From contig NC_065878.1 in assembly GCF_933775445.1 (NCBI RefSeq), positions 17,495,395-17,559,394 of the forward strand: a stretch of 64,000 nt of DNA, given 5' to 3'. The notes under the pieces were generated by a model. That model had not been told where the DNA came from. It was given only the letters and a program-made list of their open reading frames with translations, and searched no databases. Source of the stretch: Argentina anserina (lineage: Eukaryota; Streptophyta; Magnoliopsida; Rosales; Rosaceae). Made by a program: the position numbers and the translations under genes. Positions 34,615 to 46,151 of this stretch are shown one piece after another. The stretch's first letter is position 1, and every line of letters starts with the position of its first letter.

Positions 34615-35476
34615 TGCTGGTACAGGGAATGGGGAGGTGTCAAATGGAAGACGGGCTTTGTGTGCACTGCTACCAATTTTCGGTGTATTGGTTTTGTTTG
34701 TGAAAAGTTTTGTTCAGTTATCTCTGGGTTCATGAACTTTGCATGCTATGAGCTTGAAAACAGTGGTCTTCTAGTTATTTTGGGATGAAAACTAGCACCG
34801 TTTTGCTAGAAATTCCCTGTCGGCATGTCTGCCTTTTTTGTAGGACATTATAATATATCATAGTTGTCTATTTTGGGAAATATTCTGGTCTCAAGTGATG
34901 ACAGGTGAGTGGTGACATACATAAACTCTCAATTATTTATGATTTTGTACTTAGCAAAAGCTAGCATCTCTTCGTAGTACGTTTGACTAGATGTATATGA
35001 TGCTCAACCAACAGTGGTCTCCTAGTATTTTGAGATGAAAGCTGGCACCATATTGCTTGAAATTTCCGTTTGTCTACCTTTTTTTGTAAGACATTATAAT
35101 TCGTCATAGGTATCTCTTTTGGGAAATTTTCTGGTGTCTAGTGATGACAGGTGCACATACATTCTTGATCTTATTTTTCTACTCACAATTATTTACAATT
35201 TTGTTACTTGGTGTATTTACCATCTCTTGATCGTACATTTGACCAGAAACTTTAAATGTATGTGATGCTCACCCAAATATTAATAGTAATTGAGGAAACA
35301 ATGGCGGAACTGATGAGGTGGTTAACCAATGTGTCCATTTGTATATATTGAATAAACTTCTAATCAACTCGTAGAAAGAATAATTAAGCTTGTTTCTTTT
35401 TCACTATATTGGCTTTGGTTGATAGAACCAAAAGTTGTGTTTCTATTGTAGGAGTAATTTTTTGGGTTATTTGTAG
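34615..35476. other. 3' UTR and intergenic with a local duplication
   Basis: Two related blocks at about 34757-34990 and 35013-35240 share CAGTGGTCT(T/C)CTAGT, TTTTGGGAAAT and GTGATGACAGGTG in the same order, a diverged tandem repeat of about 250 bp. No coding sequence is seen. Confidence 0.6.
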
Positions 35477-37460
35477 ACTACTGTTCATCCAGGGAGGGAT
35501 ATTATTTATGTCAATGGGAATCGGCTGCCTCCCAAGGTTTATCTTGCACTCAACAAGCCGAAAGGGTATGCGGTGTTGGTATTGTTTGCGAGGCGATTTT
35601 ATGTTGGAGGCTTTGGAAATTTTGTTTTAGGGTTGATGTGTTTGTGTTTTGATAGGTACATTTGCGCTACAGGTGAGAAAAAAAATCTATATTGGGTCTG
35701 TTTGATGATTACTTAAAAGAGTTGGGAATGTTGAGGCTTTACAAACTTAATTCAAACTGCCTACGTTTTCATCAGTCATTTTCTCATGTTTTCGGAATTT
35801 TAGATTCTCATGATAGCTTACATGCATTCAGTTTGGCAGTTACTTGACTTGGTAGTTTTGAATTTTCAGGATAAGAGAAACCCAGGAACACCCAGACCTC
35901 GACTATTTACTGTTGGCGGTCTTGATGTTGCTACAACTGGGTTGATTGTTGTGACCAATGATGGTAGTGTAGTGTGTACATTGTCCGTTGTGAGTTGATA
36001 TATAATAGTTTCAATAGATCTGTAATGTCAAGTCTTATGTTATTTTTTCCGGAGATTTTGCTCCAAGTAAATCACATCCTTCAGCGAACTTGTCAAAGGA
36101 GTAAGTCCGCATTTCTGTTGTTTTCTTAGTACTTTTATCTTGCGCATGAATTTACGTCAGATTGATTGTAATCGTTTTAAATTTGGGAGTTGGTTCAAAA
36201 CCTTTGGAGTTTGGGCATATGTTATATGGAAGGGTATGATGTACCTGTCATCTGTGTATTTTTCCTTTTTAACTCATGCTCGGGTACTATTTGCGTGGAT
36301 TATAGATCCTGATGACAGATTCTTTCACACTAATTGTAGATACATTGCCATAATAGAAGGTTCTGTTAGTAAGCGAAGCCTGATATTTATCAGTGAAGGA
36401 ACGGTTATTGATGGTGTCCATTGTACCCCAGATTCTGTGGAGTTACTACCACAACAGCCGGAAATGTCAAGATCCCGTTTGCGTATGGTACTGAATCTCT
36501 CTCTCTCCCTCTGCCTCTCACTGTCTGATATCATTGTTTTAATAGCCTAAAAGAAAATATACTTTTTCATATGACTTTTGTTTCTCATGTTATCTGGTTG
36601 TGGACCTGTTATATCAAACATGTGATTGGAAGTCTTATAACTCTTTGCAGATTATGGATAGAAGTAGTTGTACTAAACTCACAAACGCGTGCACTGCCAA
36701 CTCTGTGATGGCCTTCATTTTGTCAAACTGGTTGCATGCAGGTTCATTAAGGGAGGAACCACGAAGTAATTGAACTTGTTAAAATGCTGGACTTGAGGTC
36801 AGATTTGTTTATTGATAGGAGTGTTTTATTCATTGAAAAATTGATTTCTGGTTTTGTTTGTTTCTTTTAATTTTTGGCCACATTAATCAAATTTGTGAAA
36901 TTTATGAATAAATACGAAGGATCCTTGATGGTCTTCTAAAGTTTGACTTGTGTTGTAATTTGTATAAATATTCAATAAACATTTATCTCTTTCACAGTAC
37001 GATAAAACATGTGGTACTTTGACGATACCCATTTCATTTTCCTAGAATGTTGGTTTGCTTCACTGTACTATGTTCAAAGCTGCCAGGGTCACAGTAGTTA
37101 TATGTTGTGATTTAGAGATCTTTGTGGTTTTGTAAAAAAACATGCAGCTTTTTTATGATACGCATTCCATTTTTTTCTAGAATGTTAATTTGCTTTGTGC
37201 AATGTTCAAAGCTGCCAGAGAGTTACAGTTGTTTGTTTATGTTGTGATTTAGGGATCTTTGTTGTTTCATTAACTCAGGCTACAAACTTCAAGATATAGT
37301 AACAGTAGTATATGTGACCTCTAATGAGATTTTGGACTTTAATCTTTTACCAGAGACATTTTGGGTTCTACGTGTGTTGCTTACTTTTGTTTCTTCTTCT
37401 TCCAGATACGCATTTCATCATTGGTGGTTTCAGACTTCCAGCAACCCTGGGTAATCACCT
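35477..37460 (+). pseudogene. SVR1: Decayed plastid RsuA-type rRNA pseudouridine synthase (SVR1-like)
   Basis: Exon remnants: 35477-35565 (TVHPGRDIIYVNGNRLPPK, then VYLALNKPKG), 35656-35672 (YICAT), 35870-35963 (RPRLFTVGGLDVATTGLIVV), about 36074-36101 (SHPSANLSKE), 36340-36485 (YIAIIEGSVSKR; EGTVIDGVHCTPDSVELLPQ), about 36740-36797 (GRNHEVIELVK) and about 37406-37450 (GGFRLPATLG). SVR1 modifies chloroplast rRNA and is imported to plastids. Lesions: Arg of the catalytic GRLD motif is Gly (catalytic Asp kept), the join into the 35870 exon is out of frame, and a TAA replaces the usual Glu before GRNHEV. The start and transit peptide are not found, nor is the C-terminal end. Confidence 0.85.
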
Positions 37461-38770
37461 AGCTTCACATTGATTTGAAATGTTTAGTATTTGAGATTTT
37501 AAAAATTAGGTGTTGACAGTCCCACACTATTCTCTGTGGTTTTATTCTGATGCTGCTTTTAAGTTGTACAAGGTGATGTCTTTCTTATTTTCAGGCTGGG
37601 CTCAGCCAGCGGAGCTTATTCTGTCCACGGCCGTGAACCTCCACGGCGGTAATTCTCAGCGCGTGCTAAGCACGCTTTGTTCAATTACTGACGACATGTG
37701 ACGCGCTCTCTCATCCAGTTCACAACTAGGTCTGTTTCTCCTTCATTCCTTTCTCCTTGGCCAACAACTCCTCAATTTCCCTATCAATCTTCGATCACCT
37801 CCTCCTCAAGGGCTCACCAAATCTGAACCTCCGTTGGAGAGTGACTCGTGAAAGGAGTATAGTTTGGAAAATCGAGTTCACGTTTCGCCCTCGAGGTCCT
37901 CGGCAAGAACGACTGCCTCGTTGAGGGCGTGCTCCACCGTGCATGATCTTGGGCACGAGGAGTTCTTCTGCTTTAGGTAAGTAGCATTCTCGCTGGGCCT
38001 GTTGGTTCAGGTCGGTGGGGAACAAGAGTAGGGGGAGGGAGTTTTAGGCGGAAGAGTATGAGGATGACATTGGTGGCGGTTGCGGTGGTGGGCTGGGTCT
38101 GGATAGGGCGCAAATTCGGGTTCGTTGGCTTTAGGTTAGTGTTTGTTTCTATGTAGATGAATAATGTGATGGATTGATGTCGGTTAGCAATTGGAATTGG
38201 CTATACATTTTGGTTTTGGATATGACTTTGCTTGCCTGTTTTCAGCTTTAGAGTTGATAATGTAATGATTGATGATAATATAGCAATTGAAATCGGGATC
38301 AAGTTTTTTTTTAGATTGTATGTTTAGTTTGATTGATGTTAAATGCCTGAGTTTTGGCTATAGAGTTGATTATGCCATAGTTTTATGTCAAGAGTAGCAT
38401 TGGATTGGGAAGAAATTTGTTCTGTGGAACATGTTGTAACACTTGTGCTGGAAACATGTTGAATTGGGAAGGGGGTGGATTGATGTTAGTATTGCCTTTT
38501 AGTTGGGAAGAAATGTATCTTTTGATTTTTGAATCATTTGATAAAATTGCATGTTTCATATGATTGATATCAATTAGTCACCAATTTGGCATTTTCAAGT
38601 GTTTACCATGAAATCTAAGATCTATTACTTGAGCCAATCTGTTGTAAAATCCTTCTCCAACTCCTGCTTGAACTTTCTTTAGTGAAAGCCTTTTTTAGAA
38701 TGCTTTATATAGATGTTGATGGATGGTCGTACCGCCGTAGAGCTATTGGTGTTGTGTTTTTGGCTCATTG
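37461..38770. other. Intergenic, GC-richer island near 37620-38100
   Basis: The island at 37620-38100 could be a former promoter/first exon (AG-GTAAGT at 37976 looks like a donor), possibly of the WD40 gene whose last exons appear at 40141, but no protein motif is recognisable. The rest is AT-rich with several loosely similar repeats of a GTTAGTATAGCAATTG(A)-like phrase between 38170 and 39550. Confidence 0.35.
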
Positions 38771-38779
38771 ATACAATTT

Positions 38780-39185
38780 TGAACTGTAGGGCTCATTAGG
38801 CAAATCTGAGTTTAGAATAGAAAGAGGACAACGCTGCAGCTTTTCTATAAGCTCTAGGAAAGTTGGTCTTTTAGGATTCTATTAGGATTTGTATAATAGA
38901 CTTGGTCTATTAGGTTTAGGATCCTAAATCATGTTGTATCAACAGCCTAGGGTGATAGAGAGATCTAGCAAGGAGCTGGGAGTAGCATAGGGATTTCAAT
39001 AAGTTCTTGTAATCAAGTTGTTATTCTCCATAGTGCTAGTGATTCTCAGGAGAGATCACACAGAGGACGTAGGCATTGCCGAACCTCTATAAATTGTTGT
39101 GTGCTGTGTTTTCTGTTTTCAAGTTCATCTGTTAGCTTTGCTTATATCATAAAGTACCTAGTAAAAGATCCAGGGGTGTCTCCAC
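38780..39185 (+). mobile_element. Probable solo or truncated copia-type LTR
   Basis: The stretch reads like the U3-R-U5 end of a Tnt1/copia LTR: AGGTTTAGGATCCTAAATCA, then AAGTTCTTGTAATCAAGTTG, then GAGGACGTAGGCATTGCCGAACC, the last phrase being characteristic of such LTRs. No partner LTR or internal region lies next to it, and the sequence after ACAACAATTGGAA is only a poor primer-binding site. Exact ends are uncertain. Confidence 0.5.
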
Positions 39186-40140
39186 AACAATTGGAACTTG
39201 GATACAGTTTGGTTTTTGAATCATGAGAAGACTTGATTTCTGTTGATATAAGTTTACTTACCTTTTCTGATTCTAGAGTTAATTTAGAGTAGTAACTGAA
39301 ATTTGGAACAAGTTTGTTTTTTGACTCTTGACGTTACTTCTATTAATCTGAGTTTAATTACTGGTAGGTGTTTGGCTCTAAAGCTGAAAATGTCAAGGAT
39401 TGATGTTAGAATAGCAATTAAATTGGGACGAAATTTGTCAGCGGATTATATGATTTGACTTAGTATGATTGATACTAGTTTGGTCACCAGTTTTTGGTTC
39501 TACGAGTTCATAATGTCGAGGATCAATGTCAGTATTGCAATTGACAGGGAGGAAATTTGTCTTTTGGCACCAGCTGTTGTCAATGTTAAGTGCTTACCTT
39601 GAAACTTAAGGTATATTACTTGAGCCAGTTTGTTCTAAGGTATGCTTTACTTACAATAGAATTCAACTCCTGCATGAACATTAGTTAGTGTGAGCCTTTT
39701 TTTATAAAGGTCCTGAGGCAATACCAGTTTGTTCACAGTTTGAAGGGGTAGCTTTCAAAAAGAAGTGTAAAGATTGATACATAAATGTTGTTACTGTCAA
39801 CTAGACAATTAAGCAACAACTTCATGGATATTTGGATGCCTGTTTTGTTTTTTTGTTTTTTTGAATTTAGTTGTCTTTCAGCAGGATTCTAGTGGGTATG
39901 TATACTACTGTTTAAAGTTTTGTTTGTTTAACTGTCAGCTATCATGAGTGAAACTTCTAAACCCTCAGAGATGTTGGGTGTAAACGGTTCTTGTTGAGTT
40001 TTGTTTGAGACAAAAAAAAAGGATTAGCCTTTTCTTTTCACTGATTCAGTCATGGTTCAGCAAGATCCTGGTATATATAGTACTGTTATCAGAGTTCCAT
40101 ATGTTGCATGTTAATCATCATATCTCTTTCTTTACTGTAG

Positions 40141-40441
40141 GTTTACAGAGTTTCAGATATGGAACTCGTGAAAGTACTTCCAAGTGCATATGATGAGGTC
40201 AATGCTTGCTTTCATCCGTTTGCTGGTGGTGATCTGGCTTATGGAACCAAGGTGTGCTTCTGATTCCCCAGAAATCTTGCAATTATTAGTCTTTCCTTTC
40301 TTGGTTCCTCTATTAAGGGTGTTCTCATTTGCAATGTAAACATGATATATGTAACAGGAAGGGAAGCTTAGAGTCCTTCAGTTTAATAGTGTCCAAGGTG
40401 GAAACTGCTTTACAGAGGAAAATATGGCTGTCCTGGTATAG
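40141..40441 (+). pseudogene. 3' fragment of an AMBRA1-like WD40 gene
   Basis: An exon at 40141-40252 (acceptor TTACTGTAG, donor GTGTGC) encodes MELVKVLPSAYDEVNACFHP and FAGGDLAYGTK. The next at about 40359 encodes EGKLRVLQF, then NCFTEENMAVLV and a stop at 40439-40441. This is the end of plant AMBRA1-like WD40 proteins (GGLVYGTKEGKLRIL in the family), presumed DDB1-CUL4 adaptors. The ending after LQF does not match the usual end, and no upstream WD40 exons are visible, so I call it a fragment. Confidence 0.6.
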
Positions 40442-43400
40442 TGAGCGAGGCTGTGTTACATTCTTCATTTATATATTTCTTGGTGAGTTCTCTAAGGTGT
40501 CTGTTATTGAAGTGTGTTTATGTTTGGTGTCTTCATATGTGTTTTTGCATTACAATTGAAGCTAGAGCTTGATTTCATCCACTGTCAAGAAAGTGGATTT
40601 TACCATGATTTCGTAAACATATCAACATAAGCATGTAAAGGTTAAATATTAGATGGATTTTATCCATATCTAACACTTGCACCCTTATCCCTTGGCTTAA
40701 TGGCCAGAACTCCCAGTAACTTTCCCCATAACCATACCAATTTTACTTAATCTTGCCATTGTCTCAATATAACAGACTCATCTACCATGAAATACTCGTG
40801 CATGGAAAACAATTGCGAGAAGGAGCTAACATATCTATCAAGTTGTCCTCTACGGTATTGAATCATCAAATTGCTATACTCGTGCTCGTAGAACAACTCT
40901 ATAGGTAACGATACTTTAATCTGATGCTGCATATGTCGACTCTCTTATCATGGGGCACTGTTTAACAAAATCCTGGCATGTTTATTGGTTGCCTTCAGAT
41001 CATGGACCATTCTAAAAGGACAGAACTATCATCGGTAGATTTCTTCTCCTCACCCTGTAAACATCTATATAGGTATCAGTTTTTGCTTTGTTAATATGCC
41101 CCACATATATGAGTGTTAAAGGCTTTGTTTGCTTTTCTTTGATTGTTGCACACGGTCTTGTTTAATCCCATCAACTCTAAATAACCAAATTCCGTAAGTT
41201 ATCTGTATTGATTGTTGGTGCGACTTAGTAGAAGCATTTGCGCCAGGGCTCAGGGCAGTAAAAGTTTTGTTTAAATTCCATCATTCATAGTTTAACTTGG
41301 TTCAATTTTTTCTCTTCTTCATAAAGTTTGCCATATATGCATCTGTGGTGAATCCAAAGCTTTCCATGGTGTTGTCGACTGTCCAGTCCTTACATTGTTT
41401 TTCTTCCAACTTTAACAACTTGATTTGAAAACAAGGAGTTGGACATTGAATATATCTTTAGAACGAGATTACAGTAAGGAGCTTGACAAATTCTCCAAAT
41501 TGATTGTTAGGTAAAAGTATGTGATATCCTGACCAGGGGAGCATTGGTTCAGACTCAGAGATATATACAGACGCTCAACCACGTCAATATAAAAGATCAA
41601 GATGTAGAGTTCTCATTCTTTATCGGCAGCAGACGATCATATCCTTCAGCCTGGTTCAGCTGCCCTGTATCATATCCCAGATTCCCATTCATTCACTTAT
41701 GCCGTAGGCTTTTGTTCTTGCTCTTGTATATTGAACACTCGTATCAATCACCGAGTTTCACAAGTGTTGGTTTCTCCAAATTTTACCTCCACATTGAGCA
41801 CGAGGAGTTTCATCTTTGTAGTCACTTCATAATGTTACAATTGTAACTCAAATGTAGTCATTTTTGTGTTTTGCCTTTGTTCTCCATTACTTCTTTTTCT
41901 TCTGCATTTATTGCCAACAAACCATGATTCTCAACATAGGTTCCTTCTAAATTGCACAGTACTTTTTGTTCAAGCAAAAAGAAAAGAATGCTCTAGCATC
42001 AGAGTTATCCATTGTTCTTATGATGAGTGGCATGGCTTCTAATTTGTAATGCAACGGAGGTCTTAACACAAATTTATACCTTTTAGTCAGTAATTAATAC
42101 TATTAGGAGTTATGTTTAGTAAAAACGCGTATTTTTTGTTGACTCTTGAAATTAACGGTTAAATGAGGTCTAAAATCGATGAAATTTTGACAGGGTAATC
42201 TAATAAATGTGCAGATCACATCGGCCGGTGTCGATTGACGATATTTATTACTTAGGTTGATCACGAAGTGGCTACTAATATAGTATAACTTCTATACTAC
42301 AATTGAGTTACACTTGTACATTATGAAGCGACTATATGAATGAAACATCTCGTGCTCAATTGACACCACACGATGTAATCGTTACATATAATTATGCATA
42401 TAGTAAAAAAATTATCGAGGACTTGTTTGACCGTTGGTTTGTCCGGTCAAACCTAAAACGCTAATAATATGCCATATGGGTGGACCAATCACCAGGGGCC
42501 GATGGCTAAATGGGGCTTACATGTTTACAATCGCGTAATATTGTCAGACAAGTGTGTGAGGTCAAATCCAAAAAGAAATTTCAGAAGATTCCGGTTAAAG
42601 GGTTTCCGTTTAGTAAAAACGCGTTTTTTTCTATTAACTCGTGAAATTAACAGTCAAACAAGTTCAATTTCCCTATCAATTCTCAAATCACCTCCTCTCA
42701 GGTTCTGGTGGGTAGAGCGGTGGGCCGTGTGTGAATCAACGGAGAGGGTATGGGCAGCTCGACGGAGTCAAGAAGGCAGAAAAAAAGGATAAAGGTGGCG
42801 GTTGTAGAGGTTGGAATGGGACATGAAAGAGAGAAGGGCGACGACGCGAGAGGAAGGTTGGGACTCCGGAGTAGGCGGCGGTGGTCAGAATGAGGAGAAA
42901 AGGTTGGAATTTTTTTTCGGGTTTAGTGGGAATAGGATTCTTGGCTTTATGGTGGCCATGGATGAAGGAGGGTGGCAGGTGGCCTCGGCGGAAGACAACA
43001 GTTCAAAATCCACATCAGGATTGTTGGAAATCGGTTGAGCAATTTAATCGATTTTGATAATTGAGTTTAGGTTTAGAATTTGTCCAAAAAAAAAAAAGAG
43101 TTCAAGTTTAGAAGGTTATAGTTAGGAACAAATTCTTTGAAAATTTAAAATTGTGCCACGTGCAATAGACTAGGAAAGAATAGATAAGCCATCACACGCG
43201 CATCAAACCATAAGTAATTTTTACTTAGTAACTGCACCAACAGAATTGACACGTGTCCCTTTTACTTGTTGTTACCCTCCAGGGCTATGAAGGGAATAAT
43301 TTTCGCTCAGCCACACATGGAACTAAGACAAGGTGATCTTTCGGCCTTGTGTGATATACTGCACCATTATCTGTGTAAGCAAAGTCAAGCCCTGAAAGGC

Positions 43401-43722
43401 CAGCTAGCTCTTTGTAAACTTGGAAATGCTCAAGTAACAAAATGTTTGTTTCGCCGCTCATCTCTCGTCTAGTGGTAATCTGAAACTGCAGTAAAGTTCT
43501 TAGACTTGTTGTAAATCAAAATTATTGTAACGTGCTTAATCACTTCCACATTGATTAGAAGTGATTGGGACGATTTTTGTTTTTTTGTTTTTATATTACC
43601 AAAGCACACGAAAAACAAGAGGAAAATGGTACAAAGTTGTCTCATTCCAGCTTGGTGATGTAGTACATTGCAGGTCGAATAGCTATCATTCATATAAGAA
43701 ATGTTGTTGATATGCTATGTCT

Positions 43723-43766
<44 letters not shown>

Positions 43767-43773
43767 CTCTATC
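40442..43773. other. Long stretch without supported genes
   Basis: AT-rich, with two related blocks starting TTTAGTAAAAACGCGT at about 42116 and 42609 that share the following GTTAACTC...GAAATTAAC phrase in the same order. A GC-rich GA patch lies at 42710-43030, and a possible coding piece around 41540-41800 reads SDSEIYTDAQPRQYKRSRCR in one frame but breaks soon after. I cannot assign either. A (TA)n microsatellite at about 43727-43764 precedes the MITE. Confidence 0.4.
43727..43764. repeat. (TA)n microsatellite
   Basis: About 18 TA units directly left of a fold-back MITE; these elements often insert in TA-rich DNA. Confidence 0.95.
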
Positions 43774-44101
43774 CAGAGTGAAGTTCCAATTTTGACACAC
43801 TTTTCGGTCATTTTTTTTCACCATAAGCGATTCAATATTTAGGTATGTTATTCAAGATCATCTATACAAAATTTCATATAATTCGGACATCATTAAGGTA
43901 TTGAAATTAGATTAAATTAATGAATGAATTAAAACTGTTCAACGTGAACCGTTCGTGTAAATCTCAAATTTGAAAGCTCAAACCATTGTCAAATTGGATG
44001 AAACTTTGTAGAGATGATCTTGAATAACATACATAAATATTGAATCGCTTATGGTGAAAAAAAATGACCGAAAAGTGTGTCAAAATTGGAACTTCACTCT
44101 G
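43774..44101. mobile_element. 328-bp fold-back MITE, family 2 (full copy)
   Basis: Arms of about 110 bp. The left arm, CAGAGTGAAGTTCCAATTTT then GACACACTTTTCGGTCATTT, is an almost perfect reverse complement of the right arm ending AAAATTGGAACTTCACTCTG. The pairing continues through CACCATAAGCGATTCAATAT. There is no coding capacity. A diverged single arm is found at about 57680-57836. Confidence 0.92.
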
Positions 44102-44109
44102 TGCGGCCA

Positions 44110-45375
44110 GTGATGCGGGTATCTCTCATCACCTTTTTGCGGTAGGGAGGTTGATTGGTATGAAGAAAACTCTAGTCCCGAAGCTGTGATCGGAGCTTTA
44201 ACCTCGGTGTGGGGGTACAAGAATCGTTTACCGATGCGCGTCCATGGTCATAGGTTTGAATAGCGTTTTCAGAAGGTGGAGAATAGGGATGAGGTGGTTT
44301 CAAACGACCCTTAGTTCTATAATAGAGCTCTCTTTGTATCAATAGAGTACGACGGTCTGACGGATCCAGATTTGGTGCCAATCTTGGGGTTTCCGGTGAT
44401 CGTGGAGATTTTTGGGCTTCCTCCTGCTCTGATGACAGAGGGTGTAGTGGCGTTGGTTGGTGAAACCCTAGGTAAAATTGAGGAGCTTTTTTAGAAGGAT
44501 ATCTGGAGAGGGACTAGGGCAAGGGTGCGAGTTTTTCACCGACTGACAGAGCCAATATGGCAAGCGTTTCCCCCGATAAGGTTTGAGTTTGGGTCGGCTC
44601 GGGTTCCTACGATGATTACGTTCAAATATAATCATGCGTCAGGGTTTTGTCATACTTGTGGGTTGATGGAGCACGTCAGTGGGAAGTGCCCTGGTCCCCC
44701 TAACGCCTCGGAGGCTGGGGTTGTGGGGGTGGAGTCTTCGGCGATGCTGCAGCCTTTTAAAACCCCTAACCCTTGTGTTGGGCTCGGTTGGGTCTGAGTT
44801 CTTTCGGAGCCTCTTCTTCTGGGTCAGCAACAGGCATGCAGGTCGTGGTGGCCGCAGTGTCTCCGCCGGTTGTGGAGTCTACAAGGTTGGAGTTGGTGGT
44901 GAGTAGGAAGAGAGTTATTGAGATGGAGGCGGTGGCGATGCTAAAGAGGTACCAACTAGAGTTTGGACTAGTGGAGGAAGCGGCGGAGTTAGAGCTCCCC
45001 TTCCGGGCCGAGCTCGATCTTCCTCACTAGGATTGGCTTTTGGCCATCTCGCCCAACAAGAAGGGGAAAGTGGGCAGGCCCAAGGGCTCGATTAATAAGC
45101 CCAAGGCGGTTCGGGAGGGCTCTACTCAAGCTGGGCTAAAGGGGACCCCGAGGAAGAAAATTGGCCCGGAGAAGAATTGGTGATAGATGATGGGCCTACT
45201 AGTTCTCAGCCCAAGTCAATTGAAGAGAAGGTTTCTGACTCTTCTAAGGACACCCCTGATAGGAGATTGGTGATGGATGATGGGCCTGCTAGTTCTTAGC
45301 CCAAGTCAGTGGAAGAGGAGATTACAGACTATGCTAAGGACACTCCTGATGGGAGTGTGACTTATGCTTAATCGT
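44110..45375 (+). pseudogene. LINE-type ORF1 remnant (DUF4283-like + zinc knuckle)
   Basis: Readable pieces in one orientation: DLVPILGFPVIVEIFGLPPA and LVGETLGKIEELF near 44373-44489, then a TAG, then RVRVFHRLTEPIWQAFPPIR and FKYNHASGFCHTCGLMEHVS through GKC (44526-44695), a CX2CX4HX4C zinc knuckle. This is the layout of the plant LINE ORF1 nucleic-acid-binding protein. The frame is broken by stops at 44490 and 44796, and downstream by others. No reverse transcriptase follows. The 3' part has a 90-bp tandem duplication (45177-45355). Confidence 0.75.
45177..45355 (+). repeat. 90-bp tandem duplication
   Basis: Two copies, each containing GATGATGGGCCT at 45186 and 45276, then TAGTTCTyAGCCCAAGTCA and AAGGACACyCCTGAT. 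The second copy has a TAG where the first reads CAG. Confidence 0.85.
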
Positions 45376-46151
45376 TTCCTTATGAAGGTGAATAAGTTAG
45401 CATTGCTAACATGTCTGTTCAAGTTTTTGGTGCATATACTCAGAGATTCGACATATAAATGATCAAAAACCTAATTTGTAAGTTTTTGTTTGTAGGTTTT
45501 TGTTTAATGTTCATATTTCATTTATATCGTAACTCGTGAAGTTGGAATTTGTTCATGACTTTCATTTCTCAAAAGAGAAATGTTGATTCTTCAAGTTTAC
45601 GGGGTTCATTCAAAATTAGGGTTTATAAATGTCATTAACCCATGAATATGCTGAAAATTTGATATGAAAGTCAATTCGTTAGTAAACACTGAAACAGCTC
45701 GTCATACTGCCCAAAACACAATTTATGCCTACAAAATATTCTTAATCAATTCGGTTCCTCCTTGTCGTGTTCTTCATGTCTAATCAAAATGCTTTTTGTT
45801 TTTTTCATTTCCAGATTAGTGTAATGTCTTCCAAATCCTGTCTAGTAAAGACAACAAAATCACTGCTTCCGGATTCTCTGCCCAGTGAAGATAACAAAAT
45901 CACTGCTTGGGGGTAGTAATGTCTTGTTCGCTTGAAGTGCTTACTCTCACATTAGGTTCAAATTTGAGATGTATGATTTAAACATTCACTTAGTAATAAA
46001 TTTAGACAAATATCAATTCTCTCATTGCACCAGCCTTTTCATGTATATCACAAGCTACATCTAGGATAGAAATATGGCCACCAGAAAAAAGATCGAAGTA
46101 GCATTTCTCAAAGAACATACAGCATCCATGAATATCACAAGCTAAAGATCT
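45376..46151. other. Intergenic
   Basis: No gene recognised. A short direct repeat (AAGACAACAAAATCACTGCTT near 45846 and AAGATAACAAAATCACTGCTT near 45888) is the only structure seen. The right end is probably the 3' UTR of the minus-strand gene ending at 46152. Confidence 0.45.

Noticed and set aside
41544..41846. 100-codon plus-strand open frame
   Set aside because: No motif or splice structure in this frame; another frame reads SDSEIYTDAQPRQYKRS briefly but soon hits stops, so nothing can be named.
42469..43038. Open frames in a GC-richer GA patch, possible gene start
   Set aside because: No family resemblance, strongly biased composition, and no plausible downstream exon.
43700..43770. 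TA-rich stretch as promoter or origin
   Set aside because: A plain (TA)n microsatellite next to a MITE; no gene start follows.
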